A DNA stretch of 64,000 nt. Source: Nocardioidaceae bacterium (lineage in GTDB: Bacteria > Actinomycetota > Actinomycetes > Propionibacteriales > Nocardioidaceae). Location: the NCBI GenBank assembly GCA_030447865.1, contig JAUJOD010000001.1, positions 482,909-546,908 on the forward strand. Direction: 5' to 3'. Each line of letters begins with the position of its first letter. The first letter of the stretch is position 1. A program made the position numbers and the translations under genes. The notes beneath the pieces were generated by a model, which saw only the letters and a list, made by a program, of their open reading frames with translations, was not told the DNA's origin and did no database searches. Shown in pieces: positions 36,746 through 46,233 of this stretch.

Positions 36746-38734
36746 TCAGGCGGAGTCGTGGTGGATGTCGTCGATGATCTGCGCCCCGAGCTCGCGGGCC
36801 AGCAGTTCATGTGACGACAGCGCCGGGTCGTCGACGATCGCGTCGTCGTCGCGCACCTCGGACATGTCGTCGGTTTGTACGGCGGCGCGCGCCGGCCCGC
36901 CGTTGCGCGTCGGCCGGATGGCCTCCTTGGCTGCCTGCACCCCGGCGTTGCGCTCACCAGCCGCCTCGCCGGCTGCGCCGGCGCCGGGAGGGGCAGGCGG
37001 TGGCGCGGCTTCGCGTGCCGTTCGGCTCGGCGACGCACCGTGCCCGGGAGCGTCGATGATCGCCTCGACCGCCCAGTCGACCCCCAGCTCGTCGATCAGC
37101 GCCTGCCTGAGGATCTCGTCGCTGCCGCTGCGCACGAAGCTGTCGCGGGCGCCGGAGTTGACAAACCCGATCGTGATGACGCGGTCGGCGACGTCTTTGA
37201 CGTGCGCGTTCTGGCTCAGCACCATCCACGCGAAGCGGCGCATCTTCTTGACCCGCTCGAGCACTCCCGGCCACAACTGGCGTACGTCAATCAGGCTGAG
37301 GCTGGCGACGCCTGGCGTCGACGTGCTGGTCGGGCTTGTCGGGACCCGTCCGCCGGGCGTCCCATCGGCCGCTGCTTCACTCGGTGTGGTGCCCGCCGCA
37401 GCGTCGTCAGCCGGTGTCGGAACCGTTGTCGACCGCCCGGCCGCGGTGACAGCCGCAGGGGCATCCGCAGGTGGCGTCGTTTCGGTAGGCGGCGCCGTGA
37501 CCCCGGCTGCCGCAACCGCAGGCGCCGGCGTACGGGATGGGTGCGCGGCCGCGTCAGCGTCGCCGACGACGGAGAGCCGCCGCTCGAGTCGGGCGAGGCG
37601 AGCACCCAACCCTTCAGCCGATGAGTCGATCCCTGGCAACAGGATGCGGGCGCACATGAGCTCGAGCAACAGGCGGGGCGCGGTCGCCCCTCGCATATCT
37701 GTCAGACCCTGGCTGACGATGTCGGCGGCCCGGGTGAGCTCTGGACGCCCGAAGCGCGCGGCCTGGCCGCTCAGCCGCTCGGCCTGGTCGCCGGACAGCT
37801 CCAGCAGTCCCTGGCTTACGGCCGGTGGGACGACGGAGAGAACCACGAGGTCTCGCAGCCGGTGCAGCAGGTCTTCGGCGAAGCGCCGCGGGTCCTGCCC
37901 CGTGTCGATGACCTTGTCGATCACGGCGAACAGAGTGCCGCCGTCATCAGCCGCCAGCGCGTCGATTGTCTGGTCGATGAGGCTGTCAGGGGTGTAGCCG
38001 AGCAGCGCGGTGGCCAGCGAGTACGTGACGCCCTCAGGCCCGGACCCGCCGATCAGCTGGTCGAGCACGGAGAGGCTGTCGCGCACCGAGCCCGCTCCTG
38101 CGCGCACCACAAGAGGTACGGCGGTCGGCTCGATCGTCACACCCTCCCGCGCGCAGAGGTCGAGCAGGTAGTCGCCCAGCAGCTTCGGCGGCACCAACCG
38201 GAACGGGTAGTGGTGGGTGCGCGACCGGATCGTGCCGATGACCTTGTCGGGCTCTGTCGTGGCGAAGATGAAACGCAGGTGCGGCGGCGGCTCCTCGACG
38301 AGCTTGAGCAGGGCGTTGAAGCCCTGCGTCGTCACCATGTGGGCCTCGTCGATGATGTAAACCTTGTAACGCGCCTTCATCGGTGCGAAGAACGCACGCT
38401 CACGCAGCTCCCGGGCGTCGTCGACGCCGCCGTGGCTGGCGGCGTCGATCTCGATGACGTCGACCGACCCTGGCCCGCCCCGAGCCAGTTCAAGACACGA
38501 CTCGCAGGTGCCGCATGGGGTCGGGGTGGGACCGGTCTCGCAGTTGAGCGCCCTGGCCAAGATGCGGGCGCTGGTCGTCTTGCCGCACCCGCGCGGACCG
38601 GAGAACAAGTACGCGTGGTGGACGCGGTTGTTCTCCAGCGCCGCCGACAGCGGCCCGGTCACGTGGGCCTGCCCGATGACGTCGGCGAACGTGTCGGGGC
38701 GGTACCGCCGGTACAGCGCGAGGGGTGCGTCCAC
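36746..38734 (-). CDS. dnaX: DNA polymerase III subunits gamma and tau
   Basis: A 662-residue clamp-loader ATPase. The N-terminus LYRRYRPDTFADVIGQ is invariant in DnaX; Walker A is GPRGCGKTTSA, the zinc site has cysteines in CETGPTPTPCGTCESC, Walker B is IIDEAHM. The C-terminal third is low-complexity Pro/Ala/Thr (about 400-500) followed by a tau-specific domain. GTG at 38734 is chosen because the motif starts four residues later. No clear slippage site for gamma was seen. First gene of the run leading to asd. Confidence 0.96.
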   Translation of the reverse strand: MDAPLALYRRYRPDTFADVIGQAHVTGPLSAALENNRVHHAYLFSGPRGCGKTTSARILARALNCETGPTPTPCGTCESCLELARGGPGSVDVIEIDAASHGGVDDARELRERAFFAPMKARYKVYIIDEAHMVTTQGFNALLKLVEEPPPHLRFIFATTEPDKVIGTIRSRTHHYPFRLVPPKLLGDYLLDLCAREGVTIEPTAVPLVVRAGAGSVRDSLSVLDQLIGGSGPEGVTYSLATALLGYTPDSLIDQTIDALAADDGGTLFAVIDKVIDTGQDPRRFAEDLLHRLRDLVVLSVVPPAVSQGLLELSGDQAERLSGQAARFGRPELTRAADIVSQGLTDMRGATAPRLLLELMCARILLPGIDSSAEGLGARLARLERRLSVVGDADAAAHPSRTPAPAVAAAGVTAPPTETTPPADAPAAVTAAGRSTTVPTPADDAAAGTTPSEAAADGTPGGRVPTSPTSTSTPGVASLSLIDVRQLWPGVLERVKKMRRFAWMVLSQNAHVKDVADRVITIGFVNSGARDSFVRSGSDEILRQALIDELGVDWAVEAIIDAPGHGASPSRTAREAAPPPAPPGAGAAGEAAGERNAGVQAAKEAIRPTRNGGPARAAVQTDDMSEVRDDDAIVDDPALSSHELLARELGAQIIDDIHHDSA

Positions 38735-38843
38735 GACACACGACCTTAGCGCCGGGCGCAGACACCTGTTGTGTCGAGCGGTCAGCCCGGACGGGCCCGG
38801 CGCCGCGGCGCGGCGCGCAGCCGGACGACGTACGCAGCGAAGA

Positions 38844-38927
38844 CCCCTCGCGCACCCAGCAGAGCTCACTTACCCTTGCTGCCTTCCGGCCCTGGGGGAG
38901 TTGGGCGAGATGCCGCCACACGAGGGG
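38844..38927 (-). ncRNA. ffs: Signal recognition particle 4.5S-type RNA
   Basis: The minus strand carries the SRP helix-8 core: GGGCCGGAAGGCAGCAAGGG (38868-38894 region), flanked by pairing arms that close with CCCCTCG at the 5' end and CGAGGGG at the 3' end. The GGAA tetraloop and AGCA bulge bind Ffh. Ends may extend a few bases beyond the closing stem. It sits upstream of dnaX next to a tRNA-Ser. Confidence 0.93.
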
Positions 38928-38994
38928 CTGCATGGCAGTCTACGCGGTCGCCCGCGTTCGGTTGGGGCGGTGGACAGGGGATAACCTCTGCGAC

Positions 38995-39082
38995 GGAGGA
39001 TTCGCATAGTGGCCTAGTGCGCACGCTTGGAAAGCGTGTTGAGGGAGACCTCTCAGGGGTTCGAATCCCCTATCCTCCGCCA
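38995..39082 (+). tRNA. tRNA-Ser (GGA)
   Basis: An 88-nt class II tRNA: acceptor GGAGGAT with ATCCTCC, anticodon loop TTGGAAA (anticodon GGA), long variable arm, T-loop TTCGAAT and encoded CCA. Confidence 0.96.
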
Positions 39083-39173
39083 GGTCCTCCCTGCAAGCAT
39101 CCCGCTGTCGCTCTCGCTCCCGTTAGGCTGGCGGGCACCCGGAGGCGGGCACCCGGACCGAAGGCGGTGACAG

Positions 39174-39725
39174 TTGAACTGGAGAACTCCGATCACCCTG
39201 TCGGTGCTGGTGGTCATCTTGATCGGCGCCGCCTACTACGGCTGGCAGTCGGTCGTGGCCCCTCCGGACGACAGCGTCGACAACACCGCTCAAGGGACGC
39301 CAACGACGCCGCCCACCTGCAAGGAGGTCACGGAGGTCCGCAAGGAGAAGCGCATCGACGCCGAAGACGTACTTGTCAATGTCTACAACGCCGGCACCAT
39401 CCCTGGTCTGGCTACCACCACACTCGCCGCGTTGGAAGGCGAGGGCTTCCGCGCCGGAGTGGCGGACAACGCCCCTGCGGGTGCCACCGCGACCAACGTG
39501 ACGATCCTGACCTCGTCCCGGCAAAGTCCCGCGGTGCGGCTTCTCGCCCAGCAGTTCGGCGGCGAGGTCGCCTACGCCGACGCCGTCGCTGACGACAGGC
39601 CTGGCATCGACGTCGTCGTGGGAGACGCATTTCAGTCCGTCGACGTCGAGGCCGACAATTTCCTGGTGCTCAGAGAGAGAGCCGTCAGCACGACCTGCAA
39701 GACCAAGACGACCGCGACGCCGTGA
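39174..39725 (+). CDS. LytR C-terminal-domain membrane protein
   Basis: A 183-residue protein with an N-terminal membrane helix (about 8-28), an acidic linker, then a LytR_C domain containing VLVNVYNAGTIPGLATTT and ending VVVGDAF. Two outside cysteines (49 and near 176) could form a disulfide. TTG start at 39174 with GGCGGTGA upstream. Such proteins are envelope-located; whether it assists LCP wall-polymer ligases is inference. It ends 11 bp from the convergent antiporter gene. Confidence 0.85.
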   Translation: MNWRTPITLSVLVVILIGAAYYGWQSVVAPPDDSVDNTAQGTPTTPPTCKEVTEVRKEKRIDAEDVLVNVYNAGTIPGLATTTLAALEGEGFRAGVADNAPAGATATNVTILTSSRQSPAVRLLAQQFGGEVAYADAVADDRPGIDVVVGDAFQSVDVEADNFLVLRERAVSTTCKTKTTATP

Positions 39726-39736
39726 CGGCGGTCCTC

Positions 39737-41224
39737 CTACTGGTCGTCGACCCAGCCGGCCAGCCGACCGCCTCGGCTCACCGCCTGCAGCCGTCGTTCG
39801 ATGCTCTCGCGGTCAGCCTGCGGGGTGACGATCAGCAGGTCGTCGCCGCGCCGTAGCGACGTCTGCTGGTCCGGCGTGAAGCTCGCCTCGCCCCGCACGA
39901 CCAACGCGACGCTGGTGCCGGCCGGAAGGCGGAGCTCGCTCACCTCGACTCCATGCAGACGGGACTGGTCCGTGACGTGCACCTGAAGCATGTCGGCAGC
40001 GATCCGCTCCAACGGCGCTGCCTCCACCTCGAGGTCACGGGCCTGCTCCACGGTGACTCCCAGCGCGGCACCTAGCTTAGGGAGCCCCGGAGCGATGAGC
40101 AGCGTTAGCACCACGACGAGCACGAAGACCAGGTTGAACACGTCCTCCGAGCGGGGCAGTCGCTCCGCCAACGGGATCGTGGCAAGCACGATCGGCACCG
40201 CTCCCCGCAACCCGGCGCCCGCAAGAAACGCCTGCTCCCGCCACGGCACGCGCAACGCCGTACCGCACACGACGACGCTGACCGGCCGGGCGATCAAGGT
40301 GAGGACGGCTCCCACGATCAGCCCGCCAACCACGTGCGTGAGCGCAAAGGTCGACGGCGAGGCGAGCAGCCCCAGCATGATGAACAACCCGATCTGCGCG
40401 AGCCAGGCCATGCCTTCGGCGAACGACCGGGTCGACACTCGGTGCGGCAGCTCGGAGTTCCCGAGCCACAAGGCGGTGATGTAGACGGCGGCGAAGCCGC
40501 TGGTGTGCAGGGCTGCCGCGCCGGCGTACGAGAGCACGGCGATGGCCATGACACTGATCGGGTAGAGGCCGACGGCCGGCAACGCCACCCGCCGCAGCAT
40601 CCAGGCACCCGCGACGCCGACGGCTGCGCCGATCAGCGCGCCAGCGAGGAGTTCGACGACGACGATGCCCAGAAACTCAAGGGCGCTGTGATGAGCAACT
40701 GACGACGAAGACAGCAGTACGACGAGCAGCACCGTCGGCGCGTCGTTGAGACCGGACTCGGCCTCCAAGGCTCCGAGCAGGGAGGGGCGCAGCGGCACCT
40801 TCCGCAGTACGGCGAACACGGCGGCGGCGTCGGTCGGCGACGTCACGGCGCCTACCAACAGGGCCAGCTCCCAGGGCAGGCCCAGCAGGTAGCGGGCGGC
40901 GACGGCAACGATGCCCACACTGATCGCTATGCCAACGGTGGCTAGCGCCACGCCGATTGCCAGCGACGGGCGCACCTCGCTCCAGCGGGTCGTCAAGCCG
41001 CCCTCCGTCAGTATCACGACCAAGGCGGCGAACCCCAGCGCATGGGCGGTCTTCGCGTCGTCGAACTCCACCCCGAGCACCGATTCGCCGAGCAGAACGC
41101 CCATCGCCAAGTAGAGCAACAGGCTCGGCAGGCCAATGTGGACCGACGCTCGCACGGCGACCACAGCGAGGAGCAAGATCGCCGAACCGGCCAGCAGAGC
41201 GGTGTCCAGACTGCTGGCGTCCAC
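39737..41224 (-). CDS. Potassium/proton antiporter, CPA1/NhaP2 type
   Basis: A 495-residue cation:proton antiporter. Twelve or so membrane helices span residues 8-395, with the GAVTSPTDAAAVFAVL and ESGLNDAPTVLL signatures of the CPA1 family near 125-170. The C-terminal part (about 400-480) is a TrkA_C-like regulatory domain with LRRGDDLLIVTP. NhaP2/CvrA-type proteins export K+ or Na+ in exchange for protons. GTG start at 41224. Confidence 0.93.
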   Translation of the reverse strand: MDASSLDTALLAGSAILLLAVVAVRASVHIGLPSLLLYLAMGVLLGESVLGVEFDDAKTAHALGFAALVVILTEGGLTTRWSEVRPSLAIGVALATVGIAISVGIVAVAARYLLGLPWELALLVGAVTSPTDAAAVFAVLRKVPLRPSLLGALEAESGLNDAPTVLLVVLLSSSSVAHHSALEFLGIVVVELLAGALIGAAVGVAGAWMLRRVALPAVGLYPISVMAIAVLSYAGAAALHTSGFAAVYITALWLGNSELPHRVSTRSFAEGMAWLAQIGLFIMLGLLASPSTFALTHVVGGLIVGAVLTLIARPVSVVVCGTALRVPWREQAFLAGAGLRGAVPIVLATIPLAERLPRSEDVFNLVFVLVVVLTLLIAPGLPKLGAALGVTVEQARDLEVEAAPLERIAADMLQVHVTDQSRLHGVEVSELRLPAGTSVALVVRGEASFTPDQQTSLRRGDDLLIVTPQADRESIERRLQAVSRGGRLAGWVDDQ

Positions 41225-41300
41225 GCCGTCACCCTAGACGCCGAGCACTCGACGTACGCTGGATGAAAGGGGGCACTTCCTGCCCCACACGCGGAGGCAG

Positions 41301-42134
41301 ATGACCATGTTCACGTTTCTCTTCTTCATGTTTGCGATGTTCATCCTCATCTCGATCATCAGCTCGGCCAGCCGGCGGCAGGTCGAGTGGCAGCGGCAGC
41401 CTCCGGCGCCGCAGATCGACCCCGGCCAGCTGGCGTCGGTCAAGCGCGCCGTCGACGAGGACGTGACGGTGCTTGGCGAGGAGTTGCAGCAGCTCGACCT
41501 GGAGCTAGCCGGCCGCTCGCTCGATGCCGCCACCCGCAGCGACTACGAGCGGGCGCTCGACGCGTACGACGCGGCCAAGGAGTCGGCGGATGCTGTCACG
41601 CACCCCGATCACATCCGGCACGTCACCGAGATCCTCGAGGACGGTCGCTATGCGATCGCCTGCGTGCGGGCTCGCGTTGCCGGTGAGCCGCTGCCCCAGC
41701 GGCGGTCACCATGCTTCTTCAACCCGCAGCACGGGCCGTCGGTCCGCGACGTGACGTGGCGCCCCGACGGCGGAGCGGTCCGCCAGGTGCCCGCCTGCGC
41801 GCTCGACGCCGAGCGGGTGGAGGCGGGTGCCGACCCCGACACTCGCAAGGTCATGGTGGGTTCTCGCCGGGTGCCCTACTACGAGGCCGGCCCCGCGTTC
41901 GCGCCGTGGACGGCGGGCTACTTCGGCGCCTTCGGGCTGATGCCCATGATGTTCATGGGCACGATGATGGGAGCCACCTTCGGCGGGTTCGGCGGCCTGG
42001 ACGGCAGCTACGGCGAGGGGTACGACCAGGGTTTCGACGCCGGTCAGGACTCCGGGGACTACTCCGGCGGCGGTGACGGATTCGGCGGAGACATGGGCGG
42101 CTTTGGCGACATTGGCGGCGGCTTCGACTTCTGA
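41301..42134 (+). CDS. Membrane-anchored protein with Gly/Asp-rich tail
   Basis: About 277 residues, not assigned to a named family. An N-terminal Phe/Met-rich helix (about 3-22) is followed by a coiled-coil-like helical segment (about 45-110), then PCFFNPQHGPSVRDVTW near residue 137 and a second hydrophobic patch (about 205-230, MPMMFMGTMMGATFGG). The last 45 residues are Gly/Asp/Tyr-rich and disordered. GGAGG precedes ATG 41301, but ATG 41307 has better spacing. An envelope protein of unknown job; the CFFNPxHGPS core suggests a conserved domain. Confidence 0.8.
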   Translation: MTMFTFLFFMFAMFILISIISSASRRQVEWQRQPPAPQIDPGQLASVKRAVDEDVTVLGEELQQLDLELAGRSLDAATRSDYERALDAYDAAKESADAVTHPDHIRHVTEILEDGRYAIACVRARVAGEPLPQRRSPCFFNPQHGPSVRDVTWRPDGGAVRQVPACALDAERVEAGADPDTRKVMVGSRRVPYYEAGPAFAPWTAGYFGAFGLMPMMFMGTMMGATFGGFGGLDGSYGEGYDQGFDAGQDSGDYSGGGDGFGGDMGGFGDIGGGFDF

Positions 42135-42178
42135 GAGGCAGCCGACTCCCCTGGGGAGGTTGGCACAGTCGCTCTGCC

Positions 42179-43276
42179 TCACGTCGGGTCAGGAGCTGCG
42201 GATGCCTTCACCCAGACCGCGGAACGGCCACGACCGCCAGGGTTCACGACCCCTTCCTTCTTCAACTGCTCGAGCGCCAACCGGATCGTGGGATCGCTGA
42301 TCCCTGGTAGTGCGAGCCGCACGTCAGCGATCTTGAAGATCTGCGGTGCGTGCTTCACCACGTAGTCTCGGACGCGGTCCTGCTTTGTCGCAGCGGACCG
42401 GTGAGAGGCGGCTCGCTGCTCGAACGTCTGGTACGCCTGCGCCAAGATCCCTGCGAAGTACGACAGCCACGGCCAGACGTCGTGCTCCCGTTCGTGCCAG
42501 CCGTGCGTCGAGGCCAGCAGCGCAGCGTAGTAGTCGTCAGCGGACTCGGCGATGAGCTGCTCCAACGACACGTACCTGCCCACCTTGTAGCCGGCGTCGT
42601 CCAGGAGGGCGTTCGTCAGGGCCCGCACCACCCGCCCGTTTCCGTCCGTAAAGGGGTGAATGGTCAGCAGGTCCAAGACGAACAGGCCCACGAGTAGCAC
42701 CGGGTGGTGCCGACCTTCGGCGCCAGCTTCGCCGTACCGGTCGATGAGCTCGGCGGTGAAGTACTCAGTGTTGGCTGCGGGAACGGGAACGAAGCGGACT
42801 TCAACTGAGCCGTCGGGTGAGCGGTCCACCACGAGGTTGTCGCTCTCCTTAAACGTGCCACCGGGCAGCTTCGTCTGCGCGAACAACTCTCGGTGCAGAT
42901 GCAGCAGCAAGCCGACGTTCAGCGGGCGCCAGTGCTCGGCGAACAGGTAGTCCAGAGCCGACCGGTACCCGGCGAACTCCTGTTCGCTCCGCGTTCGCAG
43001 AACGGGAGCCTTGCCTTCGATGATGGCAGCCGCGCGCACCTCGTCCGTGACGACCACGCCCTCGAGCGCGGACGACGCCGTGATGCTCGCGATCCGGGCG
43101 CGGAGCGCCAGGTCGGTCAGCAGCCCGGGCAACTGGTTCCGAAACAGCTCCTCGCGGCCGCGGCCGGTGTCGACACGGCTGAGCTGGGTCACAACCCGGC
43201 CGGGGACCAAGCCTAGGCTCCGGTCAAGATCCACAAACGACAACACTGGCGCCTCCCAGCCATCCGCTGGAAACAT
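42179..43276 (-). CDS. Fic family protein with intact catalytic motif
   Basis: A 365-residue class II Fic protein. S68-S69-A-L-E72-G73 is the inhibitory (S/T)xxxE(G/N) helix, and HPFTDGNGRVVR at 207-218 is a complete catalytic motif (His207, Asp211, Asn213, Arg218). The C-terminus carries a winged-helix-like DNA-binding segment (IADVRLALPGISDPTIRLALE, in parts). It should transfer AMP or another nucleotide moiety to a protein hydroxyl when inhibition is relieved. ATG at 43276 chosen by domain start. No antitoxin gene lies next to it, in keeping with cis-inhibition. Confidence 0.92.
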   Translation of the reverse strand: MFPADGWEAPVLSFVDLDRSLGLVPGRVVTQLSRVDTGRGREELFRNQLPGLLTDLALRARIASITASSALEGVVVTDEVRAAAIIEGKAPVLRTRSEQEFAGYRSALDYLFAEHWRPLNVGLLLHLHRELFAQTKLPGGTFKESDNLVVDRSPDGSVEVRFVPVPAANTEYFTAELIDRYGEAGAEGRHHPVLLVGLFVLDLLTIHPFTDGNGRVVRALTNALLDDAGYKVGRYVSLEQLIAESADDYYAALLASTHGWHEREHDVWPWLSYFAGILAQAYQTFEQRAASHRSAATKQDRVRDYVVKHAPQIFKIADVRLALPGISDPTIRLALEQLKKEGVVNPGGRGRSAVWVKASAAPDPT

Positions 43277-43480
43277 ACTAACCGGAAAGGATCTTATGTA
43301 GATTGCGTCTTTGTTGGGATGTTTACCCGCGGAAGCGACCCCAAGGCCACGCTGACCGAAGTACCCGGCTTTTACGGCTACGACGAGTTCCCCGCCGGGC
43401 CATTGGAGTGTCACGTCCAGTTCACGTCGCGTGCCTAGCTTCGCAGCTGACCTACTCCTCAGCCCCGCGGAAGGATTTCC

Positions 43481-44887
43481 ATGAACCACCGACAAGGAGC
43501 GACCTGCGTCGTCCTGCTGGGATTGCTCGCCAGCGCCGGGCCGGCAGTTGCCCAGTCCGGCGGACACAACCAGAACACCCGAGACACCGCCGCCGACTAC
43601 ACGCCGTTCGAGCGCTTCGCTCCACTGCGAACCTCTGCGCCATGTACCGGCGCCACTACCCAGCCGTTCGTCCTGCCAGCGGGTTACGAGCAGGGCGTCA
43701 TCGCGCAAGAAGGTGACGGCGGCACCATCGACCTTTGGGACATGAACACCCAGAACGAATCCGGCGAGGACGCCGGGCGGTACGTGTACCGAACTCACGA
43801 GACGACGACTGGCTCGCAGGTCTCGGTCACCGACCTCACGACTGGCCAAACCGAGGTGCTTGCGCAGCGCGCGGACTGGGAGCGGTTCGATGGCATCGTC
43901 TGGACCCCGCACGGTACCTTGCTCGCTGCTGAGGAGACCAACACGGCGGCGATCAAGGACCCGGCGGTCCCGGAGGCCGTTGGCGGTCTCGTCTACGAGT
44001 TCTTCCTCAACCCCGACGACCCTTCTGAGCTACGCACCGACGACCCGCGCGACACAGCGGCGCCGTACAACGACGGCATCGCGGTCAGGCCGGCAGTCGG
44101 CGCCCGGTCCCACGAGGGCATGCGGTTCGACAAGCAAGGCAACCTCTACGGCATCTCCGAGGTCGACCCAGGAAGCATCTTCCGGTTCGTTCCGGACCGC
44201 AAGGGCGACCTCTCATCGGGAACGCTGTCTGCCCTGCGGACAGCCAACGGGCACGACGGCGAAGGCCGGTGGATCGAGATCTCCGACGCTGAAGCCAGGG
44301 TGGACTCCCAGGCGGCGGCCAAGCGCATCGGAGCAAACGGGTACAGCCGGCCGGAGGACGTGGAGACCGGGCAGAGCACCGGTCGAGACTCCAACAACGG
44401 CGGCAACACGCTGTACGTCGCGATCACTGGCACCGATGAAGTGCTCGCCGTCGACCTGTCGTCGAAGAAGCAGCCCTACGCCTACCACTACGTCTACAAC
44501 ACCACAACCCACGGCTCGACCGGCGGCGCACCGAACGCCACCGCCGAGTTCGACTCCCCGGACAACCTGGCCCTGGATCGGCAGGGGAACCTCGCGATCA
44601 CCGAGGACCCCTCGACGGTGCCGGTGGGCGACGACATCTGGATCGCGGCACCACCGCGCTCCGGTCGTCACCAGCCCGCGGCCACCGTGCAGCGGTTCGC
44701 CTCGTTGAAGGACTGCGCTGCTGAGCCGACTGGCATCTACTTCGCCATGCGCGGCACCAGTCAGTGGACTGAGGGCACCGCCTGGGCTGACCTGGTGACC
44801 GACCAGACCCTGTTCGTCAACCGCCAGCACGCAGGTCAAGGCACCACGCGCGACCAGTTCATCGCCATTTCACCGACCCGCGGCTGA
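43481..44887 (+). CDS. Secreted PhoX-like (DUF839) protein
   Basis: A 468-residue exported protein. A Sec-type signal peptide (about 1-24, cleavage after AVA) precedes a beta-propeller-like domain of the PhoX/DUF839 type: WTPHGTLLAAEE near 145, SHEGMRFDKQGNLYGISE near 210, GYSRPEDVE and DSPDNLALDRQGNLAITED. In PhoX enzymes these acidic residues bind Ca and Fe in a Ca-dependent alkaline phosphatase. Phosphatase activity is probable but not shown. A strong hairpin terminator follows. Confidence 0.82.
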   Translation: MNHRQGATCVVLLGLLASAGPAVAQSGGHNQNTRDTAADYTPFERFAPLRTSAPCTGATTQPFVLPAGYEQGVIAQEGDGGTIDLWDMNTQNESGEDAGRYVYRTHETTTGSQVSVTDLTTGQTEVLAQRADWERFDGIVWTPHGTLLAAEETNTAAIKDPAVPEAVGGLVYEFFLNPDDPSELRTDDPRDTAAPYNDGIAVRPAVGARSHEGMRFDKQGNLYGISEVDPGSIFRFVPDRKGDLSSGTLSALRTANGHDGEGRWIEISDAEARVDSQAAAKRIGANGYSRPEDVETGQSTGRDSNNGGNTLYVAITGTDEVLAVDLSSKKQPYAYHYVYNTTTHGSTGGAPNATAEFDSPDNLALDRQGNLAITEDPSTVPVGDDIWIAAPPRSGRHQPAATVQRFASLKDCAAEPTGIYFAMRGTSQWTEGTAWADLVTDQTLFVNRQHAGQGTTRDQFIAISPTRG

Positions 44888-44919
44888 CAACACCTCGGCA
44901 ACTGGCTCGACGGTGACAT

Positions 44920-44949
44920 GAAGGCCCTCGGCAACAGCCGAGGGCCTTC
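44920..44949 (+). terminator. Hairpin terminator after the PhoX-like gene
   Basis: GAAGGCCCTCGG at 44920-44931 pairs perfectly with CCGAGGGCCTTC at 44938-44949 (12 bp, 6-nt loop). No T-run follows, as is usual in actinobacteria. It begins 33 bp after the stop codon and also lies beyond the 3' end of the opposing tRNA-Ser. Confidence 0.75.
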
Positions 44950-44973
44950 GTCGCGTCCGCACGCTCAAGACAG

Positions 44974-45063
44974 TGGCGGTGGCGGTGGGATTTGAACCCA
45001 CGGTGGGCTTGCACCCACACACGCTTTCGAGGCGTGCTCCTTAGGCCGCTCGGACACGCCACC
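44974..45063 (-). tRNA. tRNA-Ser (CGA)
   Basis: A 90-nt class II tRNA on the minus strand: acceptor GGTGGCG with CGCCACC, anticodon loop CTCGAAA (anticodon CGA), long variable arm, T-loop TTCAAAT, encoded CCA at 44974-44976. Confidence 0.96.
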
Positions 45064-45164
45064 GCGCAGAAGGGTACCCGAGCAGCGCTAAGGCGCCGAA
45101 AGCGCGAAAGACCTCCGGCGGGCCCGCTTGGCCCTCATGGAAGGCGAAGAGGGGCCGCAACCAC

Positions 45165-45629
45165 TCAGCGATGCTCTCCAAAGAAGTCCCGGATCAACGC
45201 ACCGGCATCGTCAGCCAGCACACCACCGATCACCTCCGGCCGGTGGTTGAGCCGCCGGTCGCGGACGACGTCCCACAGCGATCCGACAGCGCCGGCCTTG
45301 GCGTCGTACGCCCCGAACACCAGCCGGCTCAGGCGGGCGAGCACGACCGCGCCGGCGCACATCGTGCAGGGCTCGAGGGTCACTACGAGGGTGCACCCGT
45401 CGAGCCGCCAGGAGCCGAGGCGTGCCGCAGCCGCCCGGATCGCGAGGATCTCCGCGTGCGCGGTCGGGTCGGAGTCGGCCTCACGGGCGTTGTAACCGGT
45501 GCCGATCACCTCACCAGCGGCGTCGAGGACCACCGCTCCGATCGGTACGTCGCCCGACGAGGTCGCACGCCGGGCAACGTCCAGCGCCTGCCGCATCGCG
45601 TCGTTGAAGCGGTGCGCGGAACCGGTCAC
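45165..45629 (-). CDS. tadA: tRNA-specific adenosine deaminase
   Basis: A 154-residue zinc deaminase that converts A34 of tRNA-Arg(ACG) to inosine. The zinc site is TAHAEI (His and catalytic Glu) and PCTMC. GTG start at 45629. Its substrate tRNA-Arg(ACG) is encoded in this same window at 60885-60957. It follows the deaminase-associated protein gene by 9 bp. Confidence 0.95.
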   Translation of the reverse strand: MTGSAHRFNDAMRQALDVARRATSSGDVPIGAVVLDAAGEVIGTGYNAREADSDPTAHAEILAIRAAAARLGSWRLDGCTLVVTLEPCTMCAGAVVLARLSRLVFGAYDAKAGAVGSLWDVVRDRRLNHRPEVIGGVLADDAGALIRDFFGEHR

Positions 45630-45638
45630 GACCGCAAT

Positions 45639-46139
45639 CTAGGCGAGGGCCGTGTCGAGCATCTCGTCGAACTGGCGGCCGAACCCGAGCCGGGCCGCGA
45701 TGTCGGAAAGCATCTCGTCGGGGTAGAGCTCGGAGTCGTCACACAGAGCGCCCAGCTGGGTGGCGCTCAACCCAAGGTCAGCGACGATGCCCAGGTCGCC
45801 TGCCGGCTGGATCTGGTCATCGTCGTCGTCCGGGAGCGGAAGCTCGAGCCGCTGCACCACAGCGCGCGCCAGTGGGGACTCGGTGGCTGCTCCCACATCG
45901 GACAGCAGCAGCCGGACATTCCGACCTGTGACACGCGCCAGCACGAAGAAGTCCTCGTCCACGCTCACCATGCCCAGCGTCCCCACCTCTGACGGCAGCT
46001 GACCCAGCGCCCGGACGAGAACGTCTAGCTCGGTGGCCGCGCGAGGGGGCAGCGCCGACAGCGTCCAGACGCCGTCCTCGCGGTAAGCGGCGACGGCGAA
46101 GTCGATGGCGGCCGCCGACTCCGCGTCCATCGCACTCAT
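45639..46139 (-). CDS. tRNA adenosine deaminase-associated protein
   Basis: A 166-residue acidic protein of the actinobacterial family that regularly precedes tadA. The visible features are IDFAVAAYREDGVWTL at the N-terminus, LLLSDVGAA and an Asp-rich run (DDDDD) near residue 105. No catalytic motif seen. A partner role with the deaminase is inferred from conserved adjacency. Confidence 0.85.
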   Translation of the reverse strand: MSAMDAESAAAIDFAVAAYREDGVWTLSALPPRAATELDVLVRALGQLPSEVGTLGMVSVDEDFFVLARVTGRNVRLLLSDVGAATESPLARAVVQRLELPLPDDDDDQIQPAGDLGIVADLGLSATQLGALCDDSELYPDEMLSDIAARLGFGRQFDEMLDTALA

Positions 46140-46233
46140 CCCCCGATGGTGACAGAAGAGAACGGGCCTGGCGACCCCAATGGCGGCGCCCAGCGCCTAC
46201 CCCGGTGCCCCTCATCCCCTAGGTTGGAGCACC

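Noticed and set aside
42179-43276. Fic toxin with a separate antitoxin
   Set aside because: The inhibitory SxxxEG helix is in the same chain, so a separate antitoxin is not needed, and no small neighbouring gene was found.
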